Below, piece after piece: positions 1 through 8,019 of a stretch of 64,000 nucleotides of DNA. Numbering within the stretch: position 1 is the stretch's first letter; each line of letters opens with the position of its first letter. The stretch lies in NCBI RefSeq assembly GCF_022179765.1, contig NZ_BPRE01000004.1:248001-312000 (forward strand), in the 5' to 3' direction. The translations under genes were made by a program, and so were the position numbers. The notes beneath the pieces are model-generated. The model worked only from the letters and a program-made list of their open reading frames with translations, ran no database searches and had not been told where the DNA came from. The DNA comes from Methylorubrum suomiense (GTDB taxonomy: Bacteria > Pseudomonadota > Alphaproteobacteria > Rhizobiales > Beijerinckiaceae).

Positions 1-291
1 GATCGTACCCTCCGGCACCGGCTCCACCCTCGCCTGCCCCGGATCGAGGTAGCGGACCGGATCGGCCTCGAACTTGGTCCGGCATCCGTTCGAGCAGAAG
101 TAGTACGGGTGCCCGGCGTGCTCGGCCCGATGCTTCGCGGCGTGCGGATCGACCGTCATCCCGCAGACGGGATCCTTGACCGTCCCGGTGCCGGAAGCCT
201 GGGTCTCGTGATCACCGTGCCCAAGTTGCGCATGGTCGTGCCCGGCATGATGGCCGTGGCGCTCGTGCGAGGGGGGGACGCTATGCGGCAT
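1..291 (-). CDS. N-terminus of a YHS-domain heavy-metal (probably copper) P-type ATPase, cut by the window edge
   Basis: Only the first 97 codons are in the window. The start of the protein is rich in histidine (HERHGHHAGHDHAQ), a likely cytosolic metal-binding tail. A YHS domain follows at about residues 39-85, with the motifs DPVCGMTVDP and YYFCSNGC, whose cysteines bind metal. This arrangement is known from Cu+-exporting P1B ATPases that carry a YHS domain in place of, or beside, an HMA domain. The ATG at 291 has GGGAG about 8 bases upstream. An in-frame ATG at 315 is the alternative start. It is the last visible gene of the minus-strand operon that starts at 7152, next to a DUF305 protein, which fits copper. 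The transport motifs lie outside the window, so the ATPase assignment is inference from the YHS family. Confidence 0.7.
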   Translation of the reverse strand, partial: MPHSVPPSHERHGHHAGHDHAQLGHGDHETQASGTGTVKDPVCGMTVDPHAAKHRAEHAGHPYYFCSNGCRTKFEADPVRYLDPGQARVEPVPEGTI

Positions 292-439
292 GACCTGGCT
301 CCCGTGGGTTCGCATCGCCTTCGGTCACCGGCTTCCGGTGACGGGAAGCAGGCCGAGGCTGTCCAAGGACGTCGAACAGGTGACGGGGACGGCGGGCGTC
401 CCCGTCGGGATGGGTGCCCCGGATCGGGGCGCGGCCGAC

Positions 440-817
440 CTACTTGGCGTGCTGCTTCAGCCACGCCTCCATCTCGCCGATCTCCTTCTCCTGGTCGTCG
501 ATGATCTTCTGGGCCATAGCCTTGGTGGACGGGTCCTTGGCGTGCTTCAGGGCAACCCTGGCCATCGCGACCGCGCCCTTGTGGTGCGGAATCATGTGGG
601 TGCGGAAATCGACGTCCGGGTTGCCGGTGTAAGCGACGGCCATGTCCTTCATCATGGCCATGTCGGCGGCCTTGAAGTCCTTGGTCGAGGCGTCGTCCTT
701 CGGGTCCGGCTTCATGGAGGACATCGAACCGTGGTCCTTCATGTCCTGCGCGTGGGCGGTACCGGCCAAACCGAGACCGAGAATGGCGGCGATGGCGAGC
801 GTGTTCGGGATTTTCAT
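440..817 (-). CDS. DUF305 family periplasmic protein
   Basis: 125 aa. A signal peptide covers residues 1-24 and ends at AHAQ. The mature protein is a four-helix, ferritin-like DUF305 domain with the family signature MIPHHKGAVAMARVAL and the final helix KIIDDQEKEIGEMEAWL. A Met/His-rich stretch (DMKDHGSMSSMKP) follows the signal peptide and could bind copper. DUF305 genes often sit beside copper exporters, and this one lies between an RND operon and a YHS-type ATPase on the same strand. The ATG at 817 has AAAGG upstream. The frame stays open further upstream, but that extension is unsupported because the signal peptide begins exactly at this ATG. Confidence 0.85.
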   Translation of the reverse strand: MKIPNTLAIAAILGLGLAGTAHAQDMKDHGSMSSMKPDPKDDASTKDFKAADMAMMKDMAVAYTGNPDVDFRTHMIPHHKGAVAMARVALKHAKDPSTKAMAQKIIDDQEKEIGEMEAWLKQHAK

Positions 818-908
818 GGTCGTTACCTTTTTCGATGGCGTGGGATGCCGTCGCGCCGGAACGGACGTCCGCTCCGGCGCGACGGGGCGTCGTGAGGCGC
901 GGCGGCGT

Positions 909-1151
909 TCAGTGACCGTGGGGAGGCTTGGTGGCCGTTCCGTCGGAACGTCCGTGGTCCATCCGCTCGCCGGACTTCGCGGGGGCCGTGTCCCCGAGAC
1001 GCATGTCGTGGGCAGGCCCTCCCGCCGTGCCGCCGCGGCTCGGCGTGGGCTGCGTCTGCTGCTCGGCGTTCGCGTTGCCCTGGTCGTCGGCGAAGGCGGG
1101 CGATGCCGCACCGAAGGCCATCAGAAGGGTGGCGAGAGCGGCGATTTTCAT
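909..1151 (-). CDS. small secreted His/Met-containing protein
   Basis: 80 aa, of which residues 1-21 are a signal peptide (MKIAALATLLMAFGAASPAFA). The mature part is hydrophilic, low in complexity and ends in PPHGH. It contains TAGGPAHDMRLGD, which resembles VSGGPAHRDDPRV in the protein at 39723-39986, so the two look like one family of short periplasmic proteins linked to metal operons. AAGGAG lies about 8 bases before the ATG at 1151. It is co-directional with the RND operon upstream and the DUF305 gene downstream. Function is unknown. A role in periplasmic metal buffering is only a guess from context and the His/Met content. Confidence 0.6.
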   Translation of the reverse strand: MKIAALATLLMAFGAASPAFADDQGNANAEQQTQPTPSRGGTAGGPAHDMRLGDTAPAKSGERMDHGRSDGTATKPPHGH

Positions 1152-1310
1152 GTGGTGAACTCCTTGGCTCATTGAGGTTGGCCGGTCGCCGGCGTGCAGC
1201 TCGTCGACCGATGGCTCCGGCACGGGCACCCGCCTCGGGCGGCTCCCCCTGCATCCCTGCGTGGGATCTTCAGGCCCCCTTCCGGTCGCGCTCGCGACAG
1301 GGGGCGATGT

Positions 1311-1676
1311 TCAGTCGAACTTGCCGCTGGCCGTGGCACCGTCGGGCGCGGTGAGCTGCACGGCGCCCTTCGGGCTGTCCCCGAGCGCCACCGGGGCCGT
1401 CCCTGTCAGTCGGTTGCCGTCGGCCGGCTGCAGGGGGACCCGGGTCGGCTTGCCGCCGACGACGAGGATGGCCGTGCCCTTGAAGCCCGTGGCCGGCACC
1501 GGCTTCTGGCCGCCGTCCGACAGGAAGACGTCGACGGTCTCGCCCTTGGTAGCGAGCTCGACGTGGAACTTCCCGGCGTCGGCTACCCGGCCGCCGTGCT
1601 GGCCGGCGCTTTCGTGGGCGTACGCCGCGGTCGCCGCCATCAGGCCGGCGACGAGGGTCAGTCTGTGCAGGATCAT
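1311..1676 (-). CDS. small periplasmic protein of the RND operon
   Basis: 121 aa with a signal peptide at about residues 1-20. The mature protein is probably a small beta-rich domain (HGGRVADAGKFHVELATKG, then VDVFLSDGG). The gene directly after the other RND pump of this type (31456-31821) is also 121 aa and shares the pattern GG-x-V/T-AD-x-H/K and later VGGK, so the two are paralogs in the same operon slot. It starts 18 bases after the RND stop, so it is surely in the operon. The role is unknown. A periplasmic metal-binding or accessory function is inferred only from position. Confidence 0.7.
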   Translation of the reverse strand: MILHRLTLVAGLMAATAAYAHESAGQHGGRVADAGKFHVELATKGETVDVFLSDGGQKPVPATGFKGTAILVVGGKPTRVPLQPADGNRLTGTAPVALGDSPKGAVQLTAPDGATASGKFD

Positions 1677-1694
1677 GCTGGTTCTCCTCGGGGG

Positions 1695-4600
1695 TCAGTA
1701 GGCCTCGGCCGGGCGCGGTCGCGCGCCGTCCGGGGACGGGTCGGCCGGCGCCTCGGCGTGCAGGGCGTGCAGCCGCTCCAGCGGCTTGCGGCCGAAGCGC
1801 AGGAACAGGACGGGGGTCAGGAAGGTGTCGAGCAGCGTCGCGCTGACGAGGCCGCCGAAGATCGTCACCGCCACCGGGTGCAGGATCTCCTTGCCCGGGC
1901 TCGCGGCGTCGTAGAGCAGCGGCACCAGCGCCACGCCCGCCGAGAGCGCCGTCATCAGCACCGGGGTCAGCCGCTCCAGGCTGCCGCGCACCACGAGGTC
2001 GGGCCCGAACGGCATACCCTCGTGCAGTGACAGGTTCAGGTAGTGGCTGATCTTCAGGATGCCGTTGCGGGCGGCGATGCCGGTCAGCGTGATGAAGCCG
2101 ATCATCGACGCCACCGAGAGCGGCTGCCCCACCAGCCAGAGCGCGGCCACCGAGCCGATCAGGGCGAGCGGCACGTTGCCCATGATGATGAGCGCCAGGG
2201 CGGCCGAGCGGTAGCGGCTGAACAGGATGGCGAAGACCAGGGCCAGAGAGAGCGCCGAGAGCGCCGCGATGGTCCGGCTCGCCTCCTCCTGCGCCTGGAA
2301 AGTGCCTTCCAGGCTGGTGAAGAAGCCGGGCGGCATCGGCTCCTTCGCCACCGCCTCGCGGATGGCGGCCACGACGGTCGCCATGTCGGTGCCGGCCGTG
2401 GTGTTGGCCTGCACCACGATGCGGCGCCGGGCGTTCTCGCGCAGGATCTGGTTCGGCCCGTCGGTCTCGCGGATGTCGGCGACCTGGCGCGCCGGCACCC
2501 AGCCCGAGGGCGTCTCCAGGAGGAGGTCGCCCAGCCCCGTCGTCGTCCGGCGGTTCTCGGCGAGGCGCAATACCACGTCGAAGCGGCGCACGCCGTCGAC
2601 GACCGTCGAGACCACCCGACCGTTGGAGAGGCGGCTGATCTGCTCGACGACGGCCGCGGGCTGGACGCCGTAAAGGGCCGCCCGGGTGTAGTCGACGCGC
2701 ACCTCAAGCTGCGGGATGCGCACCTGCCGCTCGACTTGCAGGTCCGCGAGACCCGGGATCGAGGCCATGCGGTCGCGCAGGGAGTTCGCGACCCGCCGCA
2801 GGGCGTCGAGGTCGTCGCCGAACACCTTGAGCGCGATCTCGGCCCGCACGCCCGAGAGCATGTGGTCGAGCCTGTGCGAGATCGGCTGGCCGACGTTGAC
2901 CGCCACCGGAAGGGCGGCGAGGCGCCCGCGGATGTCGGCGACCAGCGCCTCCTTCGGACGCTTCGTACCTTCGTCGAGCGCCACGTCGATCTCGGAGGAG
3001 TGGACGCCCTCGGCGTGCTCGTCGAGTTCGGCCCGACCGGTCCGGCGGCCCACCGCCTTCACGCCCGGGATGTCCAGGAGCAGCTTCTCGGCGATCAGCC
3101 CGACCCGGTTGCTCTCGGCGAGCGAGATGCCCGGGTTGAAGGTCATGCTGACCGTGAACGAGCCCTCGTTGAACGGAGGCAGGAAGGCCCGGGGCAGGTT
3201 CCAGGCGGCGACGCCCGCGGCGGCGACCGCCACGGCGACGCTTCCGACGAGCCAGCCCTTGTGCCGGAAGGCGACCCGCAGCAGGGCGGCGTTGCCCCGC
3301 TTGAGCAGCTTGAGGAAGCGGCTGTCGTGCTCCTCAAGGTTCCTGAGCCCCGGGAGCAGCAGCGACGCCAGCACCGGCGTCAGGGTGATGGAGGTGAGCA
3401 GGCTCGCCAGGATGGAGATGATGTAGGCCTGCCCCAGGGGTGCGAAGAGCCGGCCCTCGATGCCCGAGAGGGCGAAGAGCGGCACGAACACCAGGATGAT
3501 GATCAGCGTCGCGTAGACGATGCCGGAGCGCACCTCGTTCGAGGCCTCCACCACCACCTGGAACACGCTCTTCGGGTTGCCGGCCTTTCGGTTCTCGCCG
3601 AGCCGCCGGTAGATGTTCTCGACATCGACCACCGCGTCGTCGACGAGCTCGCCGATGGCGATGGCCAGGCCCCCGAGCGTCATCGTGTTGATGGACAGCC
3701 CGAACAGGTGGAACACCACCGCGGTCGTCAGCACCGAGACCGGGATGGCGAGCAGCGAGATCGCCGTGGTGCGCACGTTCAGCAGGAAGGCGAACAGCAC
3801 CACCGCCACGACCAGCACGGCCTCGACGAGGACGCGCTCGACGTTGCGGATCGAGGTCTCGATGAAGTCTGCCTGCCGGAACAGCACTTGGTCGGCCTTG
3901 ATGCCGCCGGGCAGGTTCGGGTTGAGTTCCTTCAGTGCGGTCTCGATGCTGCGGGTCAGCCGCACCGTGTCGACGTCGGGCTGCTTCTCGACCGAGACGA
4001 TGACCGCGGGCTTGGCCATGTAGCCGGCGTCGCCCCGCTTCACCTTCGCGGCAAAGGACACCTCCCCGACCTGGCGCAGGTATACAGGCGTGTCGGCGAC
4101 CGTCGCGACCACGAGGTTGCGCAGGTCGTCGAGGCTCATGGTCCGGCCGATGCTCCGGATCAGGTACTCGCGGGCGTTCTGATCGGTGAAGCCGCCGCCG
4201 GCGTTGGTGCCGAACTGCGCCAGCGCCGTCTCCAGCTGGGCATTGGTCACCCCGAGCGCGCGCATCGCCGCTGGGTTGGGGCTGACCCGGAACTGGCGCA
4301 CCTCGCCGCCGATGGGGATGACCTGCGCCACGCCCGGAATGGTCAGCAGGCGCGGCCGGATGGTGAAGTCGGCGACCTCGCGCACCTGCATGGGGGTCGC
4401 GGTCTCGCTGGTGACCGCCACCAGCAGGATCTGGCCCATGATCGAGGAGACAGGGCCCATCACAGGGGTGACGCCGCGGGGCAGCTGGTCCTGGACGAGG
4501 GACAGGCGCTCCGCGACCTGCTGCCGGTTCCGATAGATGTCGGTCCCCCAGTCGAACTCGACGTAGGTGATGGACAGGCCCACGCCCGAGACCGAGCGCA

Positions 4601-4844
4601 CGCGGGTCACGCCGGGGAGACCGTTCATCCGGGTCTCGATGGGATAAGTGACGAGTTGCTCGACCTCCTGGGGGGCGTACCCTTCCGCCTCCGTCATGAC
4701 CGTGACGGTGGGTCTGTTGAGGTCGGGAAAGACGTCGACCGGCAGCTTGGTCGCGGTGAAGGCGCCGTACAGTACCAGCACCGCGGCGAGCGCGAGGACG
4801 AGCAGGCGGTTGCGGACCGACTGGCTGACGAGGAAGGTGAACAT
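1695..4844 (-). CDS. heavy-metal efflux RND transporter (CusA/CzcA family), inner-membrane pump
   Basis: 1049 aa, the usual length for HME-RND proteins. It begins [20 protein letters not shown] (TM1), followed by the first large periplasmic loop. The TM4 signature is [18 protein letters not shown], which differs from the CzcA form (DFGLIVDGAVIITEN) and the CusA form (VDAAIVMIEN) found elsewhere in this window. I therefore place it in the less-characterised HME group carrying [13 protein letters not shown], with substrate unsure. The neighbouring DUF305 and YHS-ATPase genes favour copper. It works as a proton-driven trimer with the adaptor encoded 12 bases upstream. No outer-membrane factor is nearby, so one must be supplied from elsewhere. 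Its close paralog is at 28196-31423. Confidence 0.93.
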   Translation of the reverse strand: MFTFLVSQSVRNRLLVLALAAVLVLYGAFTATKLPVDVFPDLNRPTVTVMTEAEGYAPQEVEQLVTYPIETRMNGLPGVTRVRSVSGVGLSITYVEFDWGTDIYRNRQQVAERLSLVQDQLPRGVTPVMGPVSSIMGQILLVAVTSETATPMQVREVADFTIRPRLLTIPGVAQVIPIGGEVRQFRVSPNPAAMRALGVTNAQLETALAQFGTNAGGGFTDQNAREYLIRSIGRTMSLDDLRNLVVATVADTPVYLRQVGEVSFAAKVKRGDAGYMAKPAVIVSVEKQPDVDTVRLTRSIETALKELNPNLPGGIKADQVLFRQADFIETSIRNVERVLVEAVLVVAVVLFAFLLNVRTTAISLLAIPVSVLTTAVVFHLFGLSINTMTLGGLAIAIGELVDDAVVDVENIYRRLGENRKAGNPKSVFQVVVEASNEVRSGIVYATLIIILVFVPLFALSGIEGRLFAPLGQAYIISILASLLTSITLTPVLASLLLPGLRNLEEHDSRFLKLLKRGNAALLRVAFRHKGWLVGSVAVAVAAAGVAAWNLPRAFLPPFNEGSFTVSMTFNPGISLAESNRVGLIAEKLLLDIPGVKAVGRRTGRAELDEHAEGVHSSEIDVALDEGTKRPKEALVADIRGRLAALPVAVNVGQPISHRLDHMLSGVRAEIALKVFGDDLDALRRVANSLRDRMASIPGLADLQVERQVRIPQLEVRVDYTRAALYGVQPAAVVEQISRLSNGRVVSTVVDGVRRFDVVLRLAENRRTTTGLGDLLLETPSGWVPARQVADIRETDGPNQILRENARRRIVVQANTTAGTDMATVVAAIREAVAKEPMPPGFFTSLEGTFQAQEEASRTIAALSALSLALVFAILFSRYRSAALALIIMGNVPLALIGSVAALWLVGQPLSVASMIGFITLTGIAARNGILKISHYLNLSLHEGMPFGPDLVVRGSLERLTPVLMTALSAGVALVPLLYDAASPGKEILHPVAVTIFGGLVSATLLDTFLTPVLFLRFGRKPLERLHALHAEAPADPSPDGARPRPAEAY

Positions 4845-4856
4845 CGGGCGGCCTCC

Positions 4857-6596
4857 TCAGCGAACCTGGTCGAGGAGTTCGGCGCCCTGGGTCACGACCC
4901 GCTTACCGGACCCGATCCCCTCGGCCACGAGCACCCGGCCGCCGTCGAGCGGCTCGACCCGAACGGGCCGCGCCTCGAAGCGCTCGGCGGTGGTGTGCTC
5001 GTAGACGACGTCCTGCCCGTTGCCGGTGCGCACCACGGCAGAGCGCGGCAGCGCCAGGCCGGCCTGCTCGGTGTCGGTCCCGGCCAGCACCGTGACGAAC
5101 TGGCCGACCCGCAGGCCGGAGGCGTCGCCCTGGACCGCGAACTGGACCGGTATGGCCTGGTTGCGGTCGGCGAGCCCCGTGCCCTGGTAGGCGAGCTTCA
5201 GGGTCCGTCCGTCGGCGAGACGGGCCGTAGCGTTCTGCGCCGCGGTCAGAGCGTCGAAGCTGAGGGCCTCGACCCAGAGGCGGTTTGGATCGACGATCTG
5301 GAAGACCATGGCGCCGGGCGCCGCCATCTGCCCGGCCACTGCGGTCGCCTGCGCCACCACGCCGTCGACGGGCGAGACCAGGGCCTCGGGCTGCTGGCGG
5401 ATCTTGTCGAGGGCCGCGCGGCGGTCGTGCAGGCCATTGAGCTCCGCGACCGCGTCGTCGAGCTGGGTCGTGGCGACGGCGCCGGTCGTGGCGAGCTTCC
5501 GGTAGCGCTCGACCCGGCGCTCGACGATGGCGATCTGCTGGTCGAGTTCGCCCTGGCGCTGGCGCATGTCGGAGACGTCGACGGCCTGGACCGGCGGCGT
5601 CACCGTGGCGAGCACGTCGCCCTTGCGAACCTTCGTGCCGAGGCGAGGGAAGACGCCGGACGGCGGTGGCGAGATCCGTCCGCCGACCGAGGACTGGACG
5701 ACGCCGCTGGCGTTCGGGTCCGGGATGATGCGGCCCGGCAACTCGACCGAGCGGTGGAAGCTGCCCTGCTCGGTCATGATGGTGCGCAGGACCAGCAGCC
5801 GTTGCGTCGGCTTCGGCACGAAGACGGAGCCGTCGGGCAGGCGCTGCGCGAGGTCCGACGAGGCCGGCGTCGTCTGGCGCGGCTCGATCAGGGCGGCGCC
5901 CTCAACGGTTGAGCCGTGGTCCTCGTCGCCGTGCGCGAAGGCGGCGGTGCCGAGGACGAGGGTGATGCCGATGGCGACCAGCGCCACCGCCGGCGCGCCA
6001 CGGCGCCCGCGTGCGAGCGCCGTCACGAGCACGCCGAGCAGGAAGGCGACGGCGACCGCGGCCACCAGGGCCGGGTCCTTGGCCATCAGCCGTTCCCTGA
6101 TGCCGTGGGCGACCTCGGAGACGCGCGCCAGGGCAGCCTGAGCCGGGGCCGGCTTGGCAGGCGCCGCGGCCGCGGCGACCTTCGGGTCGGGCACTGTGAT
6201 CGCCACGGTCAGCACATCGACCGCGTCCCCGGCCGTGACGGTCGCGAGGAGCTCGTGCCGGCCGGGCTTCGACAGCCACGGGACCGGCAGCGCGTAGCCG
6301 CCGTCGGTCGTGGCGGTCGCGACCCTGGGACCGTCCGGCGTCTCGACCTCGATGGTCGCGCCGGGCACCGGCTCGTTCGTCCGGAAGCGGTCGAGGAACA
6401 GCGTCAGGGTGCCGTCGCGCGGGACGGCGACGAGTTCGAAGGCGTCCGAAAGCGCCTCGCCGCGCGGCGCGATGGTCTTCGAGAGGGGCGGCGGCACGGC
6501 GCCGTGGTCGTGGCCCTCGTGGGCAAGCGCAGGCCCCGTTAGGACGGCAGCAAGCAGCGCCACCACGCCATAGGCGGCGGCAAAACGGGTCGACAT
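4857..6596 (-). CDS. RND periplasmic adaptor with unusual N-terminal membrane extension
   Basis: 579 aa. A signal peptide ending in ALA is followed by HEGHDHG. Next comes a beta-rich domain at about residues 45-135, resembling YtkA/FixH-like domains, then two hydrophobic segments at about 178-198 and 205-220 followed by another His-containing stretch (HGDEDHG). Only after about residue 240 does the normal adaptor begin: SVELPGRIIPDP, a helical hairpin with ELDQQIAIVERRVERYRKLA, the lipoyl half SPVDGVVAQATAVAGQ, then beta-barrel and membrane-proximal domains. Ordinary adaptors are 350-450 aa, so the N-terminal 230 residues are an added module. The paralog at 26456-28183 has the same plan. The start codon lies 85 bases after a leader ORF, with a GC-rich inverted repeat between them. 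Confidence 0.9.
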   Translation of the reverse strand: MSTRFAAAYGVVALLAAVLTGPALAHEGHDHGAVPPPLSKTIAPRGEALSDAFELVAVPRDGTLTLFLDRFRTNEPVPGATIEVETPDGPRVATATTDGGYALPVPWLSKPGRHELLATVTAGDAVDVLTVAITVPDPKVAAAAAPAKPAPAQAALARVSEVAHGIRERLMAKDPALVAAVAVAFLLGVLVTALARGRRGAPAVALVAIGITLVLGTAAFAHGDEDHGSTVEGAALIEPRQTTPASSDLAQRLPDGSVFVPKPTQRLLVLRTIMTEQGSFHRSVELPGRIIPDPNASGVVQSSVGGRISPPPSGVFPRLGTKVRKGDVLATVTPPVQAVDVSDMRQRQGELDQQIAIVERRVERYRKLATTGAVATTQLDDAVAELNGLHDRRAALDKIRQQPEALVSPVDGVVAQATAVAGQMAAPGAMVFQIVDPNRLWVEALSFDALTAAQNATARLADGRTLKLAYQGTGLADRNQAIPVQFAVQGDASGLRVGQFVTVLAGTDTEQAGLALPRSAVVRTGNGQDVVYEHTTAERFEARPVRVEPLDGGRVLVAEGIGSGKRVVTQGAELLDQVR

Positions 6597-6651
6597 GAAT
6601 AGGAATCCTCGCGTCGGGAAGTCCGGACGGCGCCGATAGCGGGCGCATTCC

Positions 6652-6677
6652 GGGCGTCGCGCGCCTCAGGCGCGCCC
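6652..6677 (-). promoter_or_regulatory. GC-rich inverted repeat between leader ORF and RND operon
   Basis: Seen in sequence: GCGCGCC-TGA-GGCGCGC on the minus strand, flanked by GGGC and GCCC. It begins about 5 bases after the leader stop at 6682 and ends about 55 bases before the adaptor start. There is no T-run, so it is not a classic intrinsic terminator. A similar element follows each of the other four leaders in this window. I infer a role in coupling leader translation to expression of the downstream genes. Confidence 0.5.
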
Positions 6678-6681
6678 TACT

Positions 6682-7152
6682 TCACGCGAGGGTTCGTGGG
6701 GGCTCGGGCAGGGCCTCGGGGTCGACGCCTGAACGGGCGTCGACGTCGTGCGGGATCAGCACGACGTTCCCAGACAGGGGCCTGGAAAGCGACGCGGCGC
6801 CGGCGACGACGCCGGACGGGCAGCATACCATCGTCCCGCAGCATGAGCCCCTGCAGCCGACAGGGCAGCATCTCCCACCGGCATCGTCAGCCTGCAGCGA
6901 AGACAGCGGCTCGGCTGCCGGGGATTGTCCGTCGAGCGCAAGCCGGGTTTCGGCAGGGCCACCGACGATGCGGGACGGGAGGGTAATCGGCCTCGTCGCG
7001 ACGGGAGGCGCTGCGTTCGCCTGAGTCGTTGATTGATGACGACCGTGGTGGGCATGGCCGTCGTGGGCTTGGACGGCAGACGGCGCGACGTAGGCGATGA
7101 TCGCGAGGATCACCACCGCCGTCAGGCGCATGATTTGCCGGTCGAGGCTCAT
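6682..7152 (-). CDS. exported cysteine-rich leader ORF ending in a Pro-Pro-Arg motif, upstream of RND operon
   Basis: 156 aa. A hydrophobic signal segment (about residues 9-28) is followed by HDGHAHHGRHQ. A dense cysteine cluster lies at about residues 95-111 (CCPVGC, then CC, then CC). The C-terminus is ALPEPPRTLA. It sits directly upstream of the adaptor/RND operon on the same strand. Four other ORFs in this window share the architecture (signal segment, Cys/His cluster, PPR within the last residues) and the position. Known precedents for this design are CutF of Rhodobacter and the DUF2946-type copper uORF of Bordetella, whose nascent chains control translation of the next gene. I infer a metal-sensing arrest peptide here. 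Start chosen at the ATG before SLDRQIM. An in-frame ATG 7 codons later is possible. Confidence 0.65.
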   Translation of the reverse strand: MSLDRQIMRLTAVVILAIIAYVAPSAVQAHDGHAHHGRHQSTTQANAAPPVATRPITLPSRIVGGPAETRLALDGQSPAAEPLSSLQADDAGGRCCPVGCRGSCCGTMVCCPSGVVAGAASLSRPLSGNVVLIPHDVDARSGVDPEALPEPPRTLA

Positions 7153-7244
7153 GAGGTCTGGCTTACACCGATTTCGGTGGCGGGACCATGTCCGCATGTG
7201 AAACGAAAATGGGGGGATGAAGGTTTGGTTGCCGCTGCGGCATT

Positions 7245-7412
7245 TCAAGCTGCCGCGAGCAGCGGCTCAGCCGGATCCGCGGCCACGGACACGAGATTGG
7301 CCCGCAAATCGATCCCGACTTGAACGCACGGCTCGATGGCTTGGATGGTGCAGGTGATGGGCTTGGTGCAGCCGCCGCATCCGATCTTGTAACGGAACAG
7401 GACGCGCTTTCT
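7245..7412 (-). pseudogene. remnant of a heavy-metal-associated (HMA) domain copper chaperone
   Basis: The open frame ending at 7245 contains YKIGCGGCTKPITCTIQAI and then GIDLRANLVSVAADP. This is the HMA fold pattern: a CxxC loop, a helix, then a beta strand with alternating Val/Asp. CopZ-like proteins normally read GMxCGGC, but the Gly-Met is missing here. No ATG, and no plausible start with an RBS, precedes the domain in this frame. It lies between the two divergent leader ORFs, where a promoter region is expected. I read it as a decayed copper-chaperone gene. A short functional protein from a rare start codon cannot be excluded. Confidence 0.5.
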
Positions 7413-7513
7413 TTGATGACGTGCCGCGGGTAGTGGGGCTTCCCGATTTGGGAGGGTCGGGGCGTGATGGTTGTTCTTGTGCGAACAAACCAAAATCGCG
7501 CATAAGAACCTCG

Positions 7514-7888
7514 ATGGGTGTCGGCGGTTGGCATAGGCGTTGTGCCGTGTTGCAGGAGTGGTGCGCATTCGGTGCCCGCGCGCTCTTGCTCGCCCTGGCC
7601 ATGTTCATCGTTTCGACCGTTGCGGGCTCCGGCGACGATCTTGCTGATCATGGCGGCCGCTACCACAACGCAATCGATGTGGGGACGCTAGTCACGCCCA
7701 TGCCCACCGAGGCCGGCAATCCGGGTTTGGCCTGCCGCCTCCTTTGTGGCTGCCATCAGGTGGCCCCTCTCCAAGTCTCCTCCTACGTCACGCCGTCGAC
7801 GGAGTTCGCCGGCCTGGGCTTTTCCTGGGTGGCCGAGGTTCCGACCTCCGTCACTCCCGACCGACTGGCGAGACCGCCCCGCGCGTAA
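7514..7888 (+). CDS. exported leader ORF with CxxxCxC-H and C-terminal RPPRA, upstream of czcB-like gene
   Basis: 124 aa. A hydrophobic segment spans about residues 22-38, the metal-type cluster CRLLCGCHQ is at about residues 74-82, and the end is TPDRLARPPRA. It is homologous, at the same length, to the leader of the czc operon at 38743-39117: shared features are the DDL after the hydrophobic segment, CGCH, and the ending DRLxRPPRA. It precedes an RND adaptor gene by 131 bases. The start is uncertain because only AAGAA lies upstream of this ATG. Inferred role: a nascent peptide whose arrest at Pro-Pro depends on metal and sets translation of the efflux genes. Confidence 0.6.
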   Translation: MGVGGWHRRCAVLQEWCAFGARALLLALAMFIVSTVAGSGDDLADHGGRYHNAIDVGTLVTPMPTEAGNPGLACRLLCGCHQVAPLQVSSYVTPSTEFAGLGFSWVAEVPTSVTPDRLARPPRA

Positions 7889-7896
7889 GGTGACGC

Positions 7897-7914
7897 CGCG
7901 CTCCCAAGAGCGCG
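7897..7914 (+). promoter_or_regulatory. perfect hairpin just after leader stop
   Basis: CGCGCTC-CCAA-GAGCGCG is a 7-bp perfect stem with a 4-base loop, starting 8 bases after the leader TAA. The bases from the stop onward read GGTGACGCCGCG, exactly as after the paralogous leader at 38743. There is no T-run. It is probably part of the leader's translational switch. Confidence 0.5.
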
Positions 7915-8019
7915 TTCGCCCGGCCCACATCTCGGCGCCGGTTCGTCCATCACCTGATCCAACGGGAACGACCGTGACCGCCCAAGCGGGCCGTCCGGCG
8001 TCCTTGTCGAGCGGCCCCC

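Noticed and set aside
2043..5912. A 1289-codon open frame on the plus strand opposite the first RND operon
   Set aside because: It is the GC-driven mirror of the adaptor and RND genes. The composition is Arg/Asp/His/Gly-rich with no domain, and the opposite strand encodes clear families.
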